DNA of 64,000 nt from NCBI RefSeq assembly GCF_018130615.1, contig NZ_JAFCKB010000001.1, forward strand, positions 496,001-560,000, given 5' to 3'. Source of the DNA: Bradyrhizobium manausense. Lineage in GTDB: Bacteria > Pseudomonadota > Alphaproteobacteria > Rhizobiales > Xanthobacteraceae. Of this stretch, positions 42,877-52,368 are shown piece by piece (the first letter of the stretch is position 1; every line of letters begins with the position of its first letter). A program made the translations under genes and the position numbers. The notes beneath the pieces were generated by a model. The model saw nothing but the letters and a program-made list of their open reading frames with translations, was not told where the DNA came from and did not search any database.

Positions 42877-44205
42877 ATGCCTATTGGTGAGTTTGGCGGC
42901 GCGCCGCCCCTGGTGGCTGAAGGCAGTCCGGTCCTGACCACGCCGATGTACTGGATGTACGAGATGGCCCACGCCTCTCTCAATCCGGCACGTGCGGTCA
43001 CCGACGCGACCAAGCTCCTGTTTCAGAATCCCTTGAATCCCTGGACGCGCACCGAGGTCGGCAAGTCGGTCGCCGCGGCCTGCGAATTGTTCGAGCGCAC
43101 CACGCGCCGCTACGGCAAGCCGGAATGGGGCCTCAACGACACCGAGGTCAATGGCATCCGCGTCCCCGTCGAGGTCCGCTCGGTCTGGGAAAAGCCATTC
43201 TGCCGGCTGCTCTACTTCGATCGCAAATTCGCCCGTCCGCTGCGCAGCCCGCAGCCGCGCGTGCTGATCGTCGCGCCGATGTCCGGTCACTATGCGACGC
43301 TGCTGCGTGGCACGGTCGAGGCCTTTCTGCCGGCGCACGAGGTCTACATCACCGATTGGGCCGACGCCCGCATGGTGCCCCTGAGCGAGGGGCGCTTCGA
43401 TCTCGACGATTACATCGACTACGTCATCGAGATGCTGCACGTCCTCGGCGGCAACACCCACGTCATGGCTGTGTGCCAGCCCTCCGTGCCCGTCGTTGCC
43501 GCGGTCTCGGTCATGGAGGCGCGACGCGATCCCTTCGTGCCGACCTCGATGACGCTGATGGGCGGCCCGATCGACACCCGCCGCAATCCGACCGGCGTGA
43601 ACAACCTCGCCCAGGAGCGCGGCATCGACTGGTTCCGCAATCACGTCATCACCAAGGTGCCGTTCCCGCATCCGGGCATGATGCGCGACGTCTATCCGGG
43701 CTTCCTGCAGCTGAACGGCTTCATCAGCATGAATCTCGACCGGCACATGGACGCCCACAAGCAGCTCTTCGCCAATCTGGTGAAGGGCGACGGCGATCTC
43801 GTCGACAAGCATCGCGAGTTCTATGACGAGTATCTCGCGGTGATGGACCTCTCGGCCGAATATTACCTGCAAACGGTCGACACCGTGTTCGTGAAGCACT
43901 CGCTGCCGAAGGGTGAGATGACCCATCGTGGAACTCGCGTCGATCCTTCCAAGGTGACGCGCGTTGCGCTGATGACGGTCGAGGGCGAGAACGACGACAT
44001 CTCGGGTCTCGGTCAGACCGAGGCTACGCACACATTGTGCAGCTCGATTCCGGATCATCGCCGGGTTCACTACGTCCAGAAGGGCGTCGGACATTACGGC
44101 GTGTTCAACGGCTCGCGCTTCAAGTCGGAAATCGTGCCGCGCATCCATGACTTCATGGTCTCGGCAGCGAATCCGACCTCATTGCAGGCGCGCGCTGCCG
44201 AATAA
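42877..44205 (+). CDS. phaZ: Intracellular polyhydroxyalkanoate depolymerase PhaZ
   Basis: A 442-residue alpha/beta hydrolase of the intracellular PHA depolymerase type. Instead of a lipase-box serine it has the cysteine nucleophile C200 in VMAVCQPSVPV, with PMSGHYATLLRGTVEAFLP and DWADARMVP near the oxyanion site, and the acid and base in MTVEGENDDISGLGQ and KGVGHYGVFNG. It mobilises stored PHB granules in the cytoplasm. A GAGGAAC sequence stands about 6 bases before the start codon. The gene is alone; no phaC or phaP is in the window. Confidence 0.93.
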   Translation: MPIGEFGGAPPLVAEGSPVLTTPMYWMYEMAHASLNPARAVTDATKLLFQNPLNPWTRTEVGKSVAAACELFERTTRRYGKPEWGLNDTEVNGIRVPVEVRSVWEKPFCRLLYFDRKFARPLRSPQPRVLIVAPMSGHYATLLRGTVEAFLPAHEVYITDWADARMVPLSEGRFDLDDYIDYVIEMLHVLGGNTHVMAVCQPSVPVVAAVSVMEARRDPFVPTSMTLMGGPIDTRRNPTGVNNLAQERGIDWFRNHVITKVPFPHPGMMRDVYPGFLQLNGFISMNLDRHMDAHKQLFANLVKGDGDLVDKHREFYDEYLAVMDLSAEYYLQTVDTVFVKHSLPKGEMTHRGTRVDPSKVTRVALMTVEGENDDISGLGQTEATHTLCSSIPDHRRVHYVQKGVGHYGVFNGSRFKSEIVPRIHDFMVSAANPTSLQARAAE

Positions 44206-44240
44206 GCTGCGAATTTCGGCTTTCCCGTCGAAAAATCGAG

Positions 44241-44263
44241 CCCTGCTGGCGGCGCCGGCAGGG
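44241..44263 (+). terminator. Hairpin after phaZ
   Basis: CCCTGCTGGC, loop ggc, GCCGGCAGGG gives a 10-bp stem with one G-U pair, 36 bp after the phaZ stop. There is no T tract. The remaining bases up to 44507 hold no supported gene; a weak CACCCC/GGGGTG repeat is at 44316-44337. Confidence 0.45.
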
Positions 44264-44507
44264 TCCGGTTCCGGCCAGATTCGCGGTATTTAGGTAGCCT
44301 TCTAGGAGTGAGTCACCCCTCACCTCTTGGGGGTGTCGCATGCATCCAGAGAGGGCGAAAAAAGCCGGTTCCAACCCCAGTCTGTAGGGTCTCCCGGACG
44401 CCCGACCCCTGTATATTGGGCAAATGATTTGTTTTTGCGCCGAGCGCTTTCCCTGGCGGCGGTTATGGCAGAATCCGGGCGATCTCTTGCTCCCCGGACT
44501 GACAGAC

Positions 44508-45263
44508 ATGGCCACTCGCGCGCTCCTTTATCGGCGGCCCCACGAACCGAAGACCCTTCTCATCACCCATGGGTCGCAATTCTTTGCGATTCGGCTGCGC
44601 AGGCACCGCCGAGCGCGCCGTTACACGTTGAGAATTCATCCGAGTGATCGCGAAGCGATCCTCACGATCCCGCCGCGCGGCACGCTCGCGGAAGCCAAGG
44701 ATTTTGCGCAGCGTCACGGTGCCTGGATTGCAGCGCGTCTTGGTCGCCTGCCGAAGGCCGCGCCGTTTCAGCCTGGCACAGTGATACCGCTCCGTGGTGT
44801 TCCCCATCGCATCGTGCATCGCGCCGGCGCGCGCGGCACGGTGTGGACGGAGACGCGTGACAGCGGCGAGCGCATTCTCTGCGTCGCCGGTGGCCTCGAG
44901 CATGTCGATCGCCGCATCAGCGATTTCCTCAAGCGCGAGGCGCGCAAGGATCTGCAGCGCTCAGCCGAGACCCATGCCGCCGAGCTCGGCGTCAAGGTGA
45001 AGCGGCTTTCGATCCGCGATCAATCCAGCCGCTGGGGCTCCTGCACCTCGGCGGGCTCGCTGTCGTTCTCCTGGCGCCTGATCCTCGCGCCGCCCTTCGT
45101 GCTCGACTATCTCGCCGCCCACGAGGTCGCTCATCTTGTCGAGATGAACCATTCGGCGAGGTTCTGGCGCGTCTGCGGCAAGATCTGTCCGTCCATGGAG
45201 CGCGCCAAGAAGTGGCTCGATACCTGCGGCAACGATCTGCACCGGTACGGGGTCGAGGACTAG
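44508..45263 (+). CDS. YgjP-like zinc metallopeptidase domain protein (M48/SprT-like)
   Basis: A 251-residue protein whose C-terminal half matches the YgjP/DUF45 family: RWGSC at 175-179, then H205-E206-V-A-H209 (the gluzincin zinc site), with H215 in MNHSARFW as the likely third ligand. The N-terminal half has LRRHRRARRYTLRIHP, also family-typical. Related proteins are SprT-like metallopeptidases; the substrate is unknown. ATG 44508 fits the family start; the frame is open further upstream without coding signal. Confidence 0.85.
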   Translation: MATRALLYRRPHEPKTLLITHGSQFFAIRLRRHRRARRYTLRIHPSDREAILTIPPRGTLAEAKDFAQRHGAWIAARLGRLPKAAPFQPGTVIPLRGVPHRIVHRAGARGTVWTETRDSGERILCVAGGLEHVDRRISDFLKREARKDLQRSAETHAAELGVKVKRLSIRDQSSRWGSCTSAGSLSFSWRLILAPPFVLDYLAAHEVAHLVEMNHSARFWRVCGKICPSMERAKKWLDTCGNDLHRYGVED

Positions 45264-45292
45264 GCCTCGCTGCCAATCGAATGAACGGTGTC

Positions 45293-45320
45293 ATCGCCCG
45301 CGAAAGCGGGCGATCGCATT
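45293..45320 (+). terminator. GAAA-loop hairpin between convergent genes
   Basis: ATCGCCCGC-GAAA-GCGGGCGAT is a perfect 9-bp stem closed by a GNRA tetraloop, followed by CGCATTTT. It lies between the metallopeptidase gene and convergent PBP1A and probably terminates the former. Confidence 0.7.
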
Positions 45321-45422
45321 TTACGACGTCGCATCAACGCCTTCGCACCATCCACCGCACATCGCGCCGGGGAATCGCCGCCTACTGTGCATGGGGTTGT
45401 TTTTGCGATTTTGTTTTGCGGT

Positions 45423-47648
45423 CTATCGATTCCCGCCAAACAGCCGGTCCATCAGCCAGCCATCAAGCCCGGCGGCTGCCTCCGGCCGTGCATTGACATT
45501 GGCGCGTGTCGGTGGCGGCGGTGCGCGATAGCCGCCATTGCTGACCGGTGCTGGAGCGGGGCCGGGCACTGCCTGTGTCGGCGGCGACACCTGCGATGAG
45601 ATCTGCACGAGGTTCGACGGCCCCCAATTGCTTTGCAGGTTCGGCAGGGCCGCCACCTGCACGCCCTCGTGCGCGGCGCGCATGAAGCGGGTCCAGACTT
45701 CCACCGGCAGGCCGCCGCCGGTCGCCTTCTTGGTCGGCGAGTTGTCGTCATTGCCGAGCCAGACGCCGGTGACGAGGTTCGCCGTGTAGCCGATGAACCA
45801 GGCGTCGCGGTAATCCTGGCTGGTGCCGGTCTTGCCGGCCGCCTGCCAGCCGGGGATCTCGGCCTTCTTCGCTGTGCCGGAGATCAGCGTCTCCCGCATC
45901 ATGGTGTTCATCATGCCCACGTAACGCGGCTCTATCACCTGGTTGTGCTCGTCGGGCTGGCGCATGTAGAGCAGCTTGCCGTCGAGCGTCCTGATCCGCG
46001 TCACCACATGCGGCGCGACGGCGAAGCCGCCATTGGCGAACGGCGCATAGGCGCCAACCAGCTCGACCACGGAGACTTCCGAGGTACCGAGCGCGATCGA
46101 GGCGTTGGGCTCGAGCTTCGAGGAGATGCCGAGCCGGTGCGCGGTGCGCACCACGTTCTTCGGCCCGACCTCGAGGCCGAGGCGGATGGCGACCGTGTTG
46201 AGCGACATCGCGAGCGCCTGCGTCAGCGTCACCGCGCCGAAATATTCATGCGTGTAGTTCTCGGGCTTCCAGCCCTTGACCTCGATCGGCGCGTCCTGGC
46301 GGACGGTGTCGGGCGTCAGCCCTTGCTCCATCGCCGTCAGATAGACGAACGGCTTGAACGAGGAGCCCGGCTGACGCTTGGCGGTGACCGCTCGGTTGTA
46401 CTGGCTCTCGGAATAGTTCCGCCCGCCGACCATCGCGCGCACTGCGCCGTCGGGTGTCATTGCCACCAGCGCGCCCTGGCTGACGTTGAACTTCACGCTT
46501 TTGGCCGCGAGCTCGTCGATGACGGCGGCCTCCGCCACGGCCTGGAGTTTTGGATCGATCGTGGTCTCGACCTTGATGCTGTCGTCGATCTGGCCGACGA
46601 GGTCGTCCAGCACCTCGCCGGTCCAGTCGGCAACGTAGTTCACGGTGCCGGCGCCGACCGGCTTCACATTGTAGGAGGGATGGCCGATCGAGGCTTGGGC
46701 CTGCGCCTCGGTGATGAATTTGGCGTCCGCCATCGCCCCGAGCACGACCTGTGCGCGCGCTTCCGCGCCTTCCGGATTGCGGTTCGGCGCGAGACGCGAG
46801 GGCGATTTGACGAGGCCAGCCAGCATCGCGGCTTCCGCGATCGTCACGCTCCTGGCCGGCTTGCCGAAATATCTTTGCGCGGCAGCTTCGACGCCGTAGG
46901 CGCCGGAGCCGAAATAGACGCGGTTGAGATAGAGCTCCAGAATCTCGTCCTTGGAATGCTTGCGCTCGAGCCAGATCGCGAGCTCCGCCTCCTGCAGCTT
47001 GCGCTGCATGGTGCGTTCCTGGGTCAGGAACAGGTTTTTGGCGAGCTGCTGCGTCAGCGTCGAACCGCCCTGCGACACGCCGCGATGAAGCACGTTGGTG
47101 ACGAGCGCGCGCAGGATGCCGACGGGGTCGATGCCGAAATGCGAATAGAAGCGGCGGTCTTCGATCGCGATGAAGGCCTTGGGCAGATAGGGCGGCAGGT
47201 CTTTCAGCGACACGTTCGCGCCGGCCATTTCGCCGCGCTGCGCCAGCAGGCTGCCGTCCATGCCGACGATCTGGATCGTCGGCGGACGTTTTGGAATCTC
47301 CAGCGATTGGATCGGCGGCAAATGGGCACCGACCCAGATCACGACGCCGATCACGGCGATCACGCCCCACAGGCTCAGCACGGCGCCCCAATAGACGAGG
47401 CGGCCGAGGCCGGCGCTGATGGATGATTTCGACCGCCGCTTGGCACCGCTGCTTTTGGCCGGTGTCTTGCGCTCGCGCGGCGGCTCGTCGTCGGACGCCT
47501 CGGCCTTGCGCTTGCTCGCGGGCTTTTTCGGCTTGTCGTCGCCGCCACCGGGAATGCGATCCGCCGCCGTCAGGCGCAGATCGGCGAGCGCCGCGGGCAA
47601 GCCGAACAACGGCTCCTTCCGCCCACCCTTTCTCTTTCCCGACCCCAT
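45423..47648 (-). CDS. Penicillin-binding protein 1A (bifunctional glycosyltransferase/transpeptidase)
   Basis: This 741-residue class A PBP has a Lys/Arg-rich cytoplasmic N-terminus of ~80 residues and one membrane anchor (about 85-108). A GT51 glycosyltransferase follows (catalytic E163 in AIEDRRFYSHFGID; GGSTLTQQLAKN), then a transpeptidase with S429-S-F-K432, SLN and KTGTSQD. It polymerises and cross-links peptidoglycan in the periplasm. The C-terminal tail is Pro/Ala-rich. It stands alone. Confidence 0.92.
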   Translation of the reverse strand: MGSGKRKGGRKEPLFGLPAALADLRLTAADRIPGGGDDKPKKPASKRKAEASDDEPPRERKTPAKSSGAKRRSKSSISAGLGRLVYWGAVLSLWGVIAVIGVVIWVGAHLPPIQSLEIPKRPPTIQIVGMDGSLLAQRGEMAGANVSLKDLPPYLPKAFIAIEDRRFYSHFGIDPVGILRALVTNVLHRGVSQGGSTLTQQLAKNLFLTQERTMQRKLQEAELAIWLERKHSKDEILELYLNRVYFGSGAYGVEAAAQRYFGKPARSVTIAEAAMLAGLVKSPSRLAPNRNPEGAEARAQVVLGAMADAKFITEAQAQASIGHPSYNVKPVGAGTVNYVADWTGEVLDDLVGQIDDSIKVETTIDPKLQAVAEAAVIDELAAKSVKFNVSQGALVAMTPDGAVRAMVGGRNYSESQYNRAVTAKRQPGSSFKPFVYLTAMEQGLTPDTVRQDAPIEVKGWKPENYTHEYFGAVTLTQALAMSLNTVAIRLGLEVGPKNVVRTAHRLGISSKLEPNASIALGTSEVSVVELVGAYAPFANGGFAVAPHVVTRIRTLDGKLLYMRQPDEHNQVIEPRYVGMMNTMMRETLISGTAKKAEIPGWQAAGKTGTSQDYRDAWFIGYTANLVTGVWLGNDDNSPTKKATGGGLPVEVWTRFMRAAHEGVQVAALPNLQSNWGPSNLVQISSQVSPPTQAVPGPAPAPVSNGGYRAPPPPTRANVNARPEAAAGLDGWLMDRLFGGNR

Positions 47649-47815
47649 ACTAAAAACGCCCGCTCACCCCGCCCCGCCGCACGCTAGCGGTCGCTGTTTA
47701 AGGCCCGGTTACCCCGTGCTTAACGACTGATTAGGAGATGCGGCATTCCCTGGCCGCAGTTCCGCTCATTGAGCGGCAGAGCTAGGATCGCGGCCATAAC
47801 GAAGAGGGAACTCGC

Positions 47816-48241
47816 ATGGGCCATATCGATCCGACCAAGGAGATTTTTGCACAATTCCGGGAGAACGACCGCCCGGGTCCGATCCAAATGCTCAATCTGG
47901 TGCGATTGCGCAAGGAAGCGGCCTATCCCGACGGCCGCAAGGCCAGCGGCGCGGAAGCCTATGCGGCCTATGGCCGCGAAAGCGGCCCGGTATTCACGCG
48001 CCTCGGCGGCCGCATCATCTGGCAGGGCCGGTTCGAGCTGATGCTGATCGGCCCGCAGGACGAGCGCTGGGATCATTGCTTCATCGCCGAATATCCAAGC
48101 GTCGCCGCTTTCGTGGAGATGATCCGCGATCCCGTCTATCGCGAGGCCGTCAAGCATCGCCAGGCCGCGGTGGAGGATTCGCGCCTGATCCGGCACGCGG
48201 TGCTGCCGGTGGGGAAGAATTTTGGCGAGATACCGGCCTGA
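47816..48241 (+). CDS. DUF1330 domain protein
   Basis: A 141-residue soluble protein with the DUF1330 (dimeric alpha-beta barrel) pattern: PIQMLNLVRLRKEAAYPDGRKASGAEAYAAYG, GGRIIWQGRFELMLIGP and HCFIAEYPSVAAFVEMIRDPVYREAVKHR. Its function is unknown. GAGGGAACTCGC precedes ATG 47816. Confidence 0.82.
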   Translation: MGHIDPTKEIFAQFRENDRPGPIQMLNLVRLRKEAAYPDGRKASGAEAYAAYGRESGPVFTRLGGRIIWQGRFELMLIGPQDERWDHCFIAEYPSVAAFVEMIRDPVYREAVKHRQAAVEDSRLIRHAVLPVGKNFGEIPA

Positions 48242-48262
48242 GTGTCGTCATGGCTGGGCCTA

Positions 48263-48420
48263 GCCGTCCGAAGGACGGCGTCGCGCTCGCCTATGATCCG
48301 GCCATCCGCGACGTCCTTGGTCGCCCTAATAACGTGGATGCCCGGGCCTTCGCCTTGCCGAAGCGGCTTCGGCCGCGCAGGCGGGACAAGCCCGGGCATG
48401 ACGTCGTTGAGACAGAAGAT
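48263..48420. repeat. Dispersed intergenic repeat with hairpins
   Basis: GCCGTCC-gaa-GGACGGC (48263-48279) is a perfect 7-bp hairpin. Further on, GCCCGGGCC and GGGACAAGCCCGGGCATGACG repeat the common Bradyrhizobium 'GTCATGGCCGGG...CCCGGGCATGAC' intergenic element. It sits between a convergent DUF1330 gene and a binding-protein gene. Confidence 0.6.
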
Positions 48421-48428
48421 TTCGAGAG

Positions 48429-49655
48429 CTAACCCGCGGGACCCGAATCCTCCAGGATCGGGCCGAACAGCTCCCAGCGCTCGCCGTTGAACTTCATCAT
48501 CTGAAGCTGCTTGTTGACGCGGTAGTCGGTCGCCGAGGTGTTGGCCTTGATGCCGGGCAGCGCGACGTCGGTCGTGAAGTCCTTCAGTGAAGCGGCCTGC
48601 TTCATGACATTCTCGCGCGTGAGGTTGTCGCCGCACTGCTTCAGCACATGGACCAGCAGCTGGGCAGTGCCGTAGCCGTAGGTGTTGAAGTTCGAGTCCT
48701 TGTCGCCGTCCGGATAGTACTTGGCCATGAAGTCGAAATACTTCTTCAGGCCGGCGTCGTCTTTCCAGGTCGGATCGAGCGGCTCCTTGCCGTAGTTGAC
48801 GCTGATCAGGCCCTTGGCGGCGTCGAGGCCTGCAGGCTTCAGCACCGCGCCGACCGAGGTTGCGTTGATGTCGACGATCTGGGTCGGATGCCAGCCCATC
48901 TCAGCGATCTTCTTGATCGCCTGGGCGGCCTGCTTCGGCGTGGTCGCGCTGAAGAACAGATCCGCGCCTGCGTCCTTGATCTTGAGGATCTGCGAGTCGA
49001 CGGTGGGATCTGACACCTCGTAGGAGGCTTCGGTCACGATCATCTTGGCGGCCTTGTCGCCGAGGCCAGCTTTGAGGCCGTTGATGTAGTCCTTGCCGAG
49101 GTCGTCGTTCTGGTAGAGCACGCCGATCTTGGCGTCCGGATGCTCCTTGAGAATGTACTGGCCGTAGATGCGGCCCTCGACGAAGTAGTTGGGGTTGTAG
49201 CCCATCGTCCACGGGAAGTTCTTCGGATCGGTGAACCGCGAGGCGCCGGTTGCTGCGAACAGCTGCGGCACCTTCTTGGAGTTGAGATATTTCTGGACGG
49301 CCGCGTTCACGGGCGTGCCGATGATCTGGAAGGTCAGCAGCACCTCGTCGCTCTCGACGAGCTTGCGGATCTGCTCGACGGCCTTCGGCGGCGAATAGGC
49401 GTCGTCATACTGGATCAAATTGATCTTGCGGCCGTTGATGCCGCCCTGCTCGTTGATCATCTTGAAATAGGCGGCCTGGGTCTTGCCGATCGACGAATAG
49501 GCCGATGCGGGTCCCGAGAACGGCATGGTCTGTCCGACCTTGATCTCGGTGTCGCTGGCGCCCGGATCATATTTCTTCTGGGCATTGGCCGCAGAGATCG
49601 ACAGCGCCAGGGTCAGCGCCGTTGCCGTGGCCAGATGCAAAACTCCATTCCTCAT
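48429..49655 (-). CDS. ABC transporter substrate-binding protein, Liv type (copy 1 of a tandem pair)
   Basis: A 408-residue periplasmic protein with a signal peptide (about 1-25; SISAANA) and the Peripla_BP_6 pattern ASDTEIKVGQTMPFSGPASAYSSIGKTQAAYFKMINEQGGINGRKINLI. It is closely similar over its whole length to the protein encoded at 49955-51181, including equal length. No permease or ATPase gene adjoins. The start at 49655 follows GAGGAA. Confidence 0.88.
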   Translation of the reverse strand: MRNGVLHLATATALTLALSISAANAQKKYDPGASDTEIKVGQTMPFSGPASAYSSIGKTQAAYFKMINEQGGINGRKINLIQYDDAYSPPKAVEQIRKLVESDEVLLTFQIIGTPVNAAVQKYLNSKKVPQLFAATGASRFTDPKNFPWTMGYNPNYFVEGRIYGQYILKEHPDAKIGVLYQNDDLGKDYINGLKAGLGDKAAKMIVTEASYEVSDPTVDSQILKIKDAGADLFFSATTPKQAAQAIKKIAEMGWHPTQIVDINATSVGAVLKPAGLDAAKGLISVNYGKEPLDPTWKDDAGLKKYFDFMAKYYPDGDKDSNFNTYGYGTAQLLVHVLKQCGDNLTRENVMKQAASLKDFTTDVALPGIKANTSATDYRVNKQLQMMKFNGERWELFGPILEDSGPAG

Positions 49656-49805
49656 TCGCAATTTCCTCAGTCTGTTATTGCCGATGGTCTGCCGGACGCA
49701 CTGCGCGTCCGACGCCATCGCTGAGGGCGAGTGTGGAGGAGAGGTTGCTGCAACGCAAGGCGGGAAGGTGCTGGCCGTTCGTAGGGTGCGTTGGTTCGTA
49801 GGTCC

Positions 49806-49945
49806 GTAGAGTGGGTTAGCCGGGCAGATGTGCGAAGCGCATCTGTTCGGCGTAACCCACCACTGTTTGTCTTCGGGGACGCAGAAGAGGTGGGTTACGC
49901 CCCGCGGACTGCGCTTCGCGCAGCCGCAGGTCTAACCCACCCTAC
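49806..49945. repeat. Dispersed intergenic inverted repeat (GTAGAGTGGGTTA...TAACCCACCCTAC)
   Basis: The outer arms GTAGAGTGGGTTA (49806-49818) and TAACCCACCCTAC (49933-49945) are complementary but for one base; inner arms CGTAACCCACC and GGTGGGTTACG also pair. It lies between the two tandem binding-protein genes and may attenuate read-through. Confidence 0.75.
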
Positions 49946-49954
49946 AAGATCGAA

Positions 49955-51181
49955 CTAACCCGCCGGTCCGGAGTCCTCGATGATCGGTCCGAACAGCTCC
50001 CAGCGTTCGCCGTTGAACTTCATCATCTGCATCTGCTTGTTGACGCGGTAGTCGTTCGGACCGGTGTTGATCTTGATGCCGGGCAGCGCGAAGCTCGGGG
50101 TGAAGTCCTTGATGTTGGCGGCCTGCTTCATGACGTTCTCACGCGACAGGTCGTCGCCGCACTGTTTCAGAACCTGCACCAGGAGCTCGGCCACCGAATA
50201 AGCGTAGGTGTTGACGGTGTTGAGCTTATCGCCTTCGGGAAAATACTTGTCCATGAAGGCGAAGAAGGCCTTCACGCCCGGATCGTCCTTCCACTGCGGA
50301 TCGCCCGGCTCCTTGCCATATTGGGTCGAGATGATGCCCTTGGAGATGTCGAGACCGGCCGGCTTCAGCGTCGCCGAGATCGGGCTCGCATTGATGTCGA
50401 GGATATGCACCGGCGTCCAGCCGAGGTCGGCGAGCTTCTTGATCGCCTGCGCCGCGAATTTCGGCGTCGAGGCGTCATAGAACAGGTCGACACCCATCGA
50501 TTTCAGCTTGACCACTTGCGAGTCCACCGTCGGATCGGTGACCTCGTAGGAGACCTCGCCGACGATCATGCTGGCAGCCTTGTCGCCGAGGCCGCTCTTG
50601 AGGCCCGCGAGATAGTCGCGACCCATGTCGTCGTTCTGGTAGAGCACGCCGATCTTGGCGTTCGGATGCTCCTTCAGAATGTACTTGGCGTAGATGCGTC
50701 CCTCTGACACGTAGTTGGGATTATATGCGATGGTCCAGGGATAGTTCTGCGGATCGTTGAACCGCGCAGCGCCGGTCGAAGCCAGCAGCTGCGGGATCTT
50801 CTTGCCGTTGAGATATTTCTGCACGGCGGCGTTTGCCGCGGTGCCGATGATCTGGAAGGTGAACAGCACCTCGTCGCCCTCGACGAGCTTGCGCACCTGT
50901 TCGACGGTCTTCGGCGGCGAATAGGCGTCGTCATACTGGATCAGGTTGATCTTGCGGCCGTTGATGCCGCCCTGATCGTTGATCATCTTGAAGTAGGCGG
51001 CCTGGGTCTTGCCGATGTTGGCGTAGACGGAATAGGCGCCGGAGAACGGCACGGTCTGGCCGATCTTGATCTCGGTGTCGCTCGCGCCGATATCGTATTT
51101 CTTCTGTGCGAGGGCTTGGTTGGCGGAGAACGCGAAGGCGAGCGCCACCGTGGCAGCTAGATAGGCTCTGCGAGTCTTCAT
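49955..51181 (-). CDS. ABC transporter substrate-binding protein, Liv type (copy 2 of a tandem pair)
   Basis: A 408-residue paralogue of the neighbouring binding protein. The signal peptide (ATVALAFAFSANQALA) is followed by KKYDIGASDTEIKIGQTVPFSGAYSVYANIGKTQAAYF. AGGAGG precedes ATG 51181 by 10 bases. The pair arose by tandem duplication and now differs in both signal peptide and ligand-contact stretches (GPASAYSS versus GAYSVYAN), so the two may bind different ligands. They must use permease genes located elsewhere. Confidence 0.88.
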   Translation of the reverse strand: MKTRRAYLAATVALAFAFSANQALAQKKYDIGASDTEIKIGQTVPFSGAYSVYANIGKTQAAYFKMINDQGGINGRKINLIQYDDAYSPPKTVEQVRKLVEGDEVLFTFQIIGTAANAAVQKYLNGKKIPQLLASTGAARFNDPQNYPWTIAYNPNYVSEGRIYAKYILKEHPNAKIGVLYQNDDMGRDYLAGLKSGLGDKAASMIVGEVSYEVTDPTVDSQVVKLKSMGVDLFYDASTPKFAAQAIKKLADLGWTPVHILDINASPISATLKPAGLDISKGIISTQYGKEPGDPQWKDDPGVKAFFAFMDKYFPEGDKLNTVNTYAYSVAELLVQVLKQCGDDLSRENVMKQAANIKDFTPSFALPGIKINTGPNDYRVNKQMQMMKFNGERWELFGPIIEDSGPAG

Positions 51182-51327
51182 GTTGGTTGTTCCTCCTGAC
51201 GGAATTTTCCGGCCGACGGTCTTTTCCCGTTTTTGCAACGGTCGCCATCGCTGTCGAAGAGTGTGGAGGAAGGGCAGGCCGCGCGCAAGGATCGCGGCGC
51301 TGCGCCGTAGCGCCTCAGGCCAAGGTC

Positions 51328-51690
51328 TTAAGCCAGGAACAGTGCTGCCAGCGCGATTGCGGCCGGCAGCGCCTGCACGATCAGGATGCGCGTGCTGACG
51401 GTCGCCGCGCCATAAGCGCCGGCCACGATCACGCAGAGCAGAAAGAAGACCTTGATCTGGAACGCGAAGGCCGGATTGCCGTGGACGAGCCCCCAGATCA
51501 GGCCGGCGACGAGGAAGCCGTTATAGAGGCCCTGATTGGCGGCCAGCACTTTCGTGATTTCGGCTTTCTCCGGCGTATTGCGGAATGTCTTCAAGCCAAG
51601 CGGCTTGTCCCAGAGGAACATCTCCAGGATCAGAAAGTAGGCGTGCAATGCGGCGACCAGCGCCACCAGGATATTGGCGATGAAAATCAA
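51328..51690 (-). CDS. DUF1304 family membrane protein
   Basis: This 120-residue protein has four membrane helices and the DUF1304 hallmarks FLILEMFLWDKPLGLKTFR and VLAANQGLYNGFLVAGLIWG. TTG 51690 is chosen as start because it has GGGGAG 6 bases upstream and gives the family length; no ATG lies between it and an implausible start at 51798. Its function is unknown. Confidence 0.8.
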   Translation of the reverse strand: MIFIANILVALVAALHAYFLILEMFLWDKPLGLKTFRNTPEKAEITKVLAANQGLYNGFLVAGLIWGLVHGNPAFAFQIKVFFLLCVIVAGAYGAATVSTRILIVQALPAAIALAALFLA

Positions 51691-51782
51691 GTTGAGCTCC
51701 CCCAAAAGCGTCAGCTTTCGGGTGGACGTTAGCACAGCCGGCATGGCAAGTGCGAAATGTGTTTCGATGCAACGGTGTCGCG

Positions 51783-52313
51783 ATGACCGCTCGATCAACC
51801 AAACCTCCTGAACGCCTCGGTCTCGATCGGCTGGTGACGCCGATCGGGATCGCGTTGCTCATCACCGATGCCGACGGCGCGTTGCGCGCGCTCGACTGGG
51901 ACGACTACGAGCACCGCATGCGCGAGCTCTTGAGATTGCATCATGGTGCGGTGGAGCTGATTGATCGGCCTGCGCCGACGGCGATGAAGGCCGCGCTGTC
52001 GGCTTACTTCGCAGGGGATCTCGGCCAGCTCGCGCAAATCGAATGGCGCATCGCCGGAACGCCATTTCAGCAAAAGGTCTGGACTGCACTGGCGAAGATC
52101 CCTGCCGGCACCACGATGAGTTATGGCGCGCTTGCCGCAAAGATCGACAGGCCGAAGGCCATTCGCGCCGTTGGTCACGCCAACGGCTCCAACCCGATCA
52201 GCGTGGTGCTGCCATGCCATCGTCTGATCGGTGCGGATGGCTCGCTGGTGAAATACGGCGGCGGGCTGGAGCGCAAGCGCTGGCTGCTGCGGCACGAGGG
52301 CGTTGAGGTTTGA
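51783..52313 (+). CDS. ogt: Methylated-DNA--protein-cysteine methyltransferase (Ogt)
   Basis: This 176-residue protein has the acceptor motif V-L-P-C145-H-R-L-I-G, preceded by the Arg-finger/HTH segment TTMSYGALAAKIDRPKAIRAVGHANGSNP. It removes O6-methylguanine or O4-methylthymine adducts by transferring the methyl to Cys145, a suicide reaction. The N-terminal part is shorter and Ada-unlike, so Ogt fits better than Ada. It converges with glnD. Confidence 0.92.
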   Translation: MTARSTKPPERLGLDRLVTPIGIALLITDADGALRALDWDDYEHRMRELLRLHHGAVELIDRPAPTAMKAALSAYFAGDLGQLAQIEWRIAGTPFQQKVWTALAKIPAGTTMSYGALAAKIDRPKAIRAVGHANGSNPISVVLPCHRLIGADGSLVKYGGGLERKRWLLRHEGVEV

Positions 52314-52320
52314 AGCTCAG

Positions 52321-52358
52321 TCATTCCGGGTTCGATGCTACGGGTCGCCCCGGAATGA
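52321..52358. repeat. TCATTCCGGG palindrome between ogt and glnD
   Basis: TCATTCCGGG (52321-52330) and CCCGGAATGA (52349-52358) form a perfect 10-bp stem starting 8 bp after the ogt stop. The same arms occur at 61702-61711/61770-61779 and, as a half copy, near 32908. It likely terminates the convergent genes. Confidence 0.75.
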
Positions 52359-52368
52359 CGGAAGAGGT

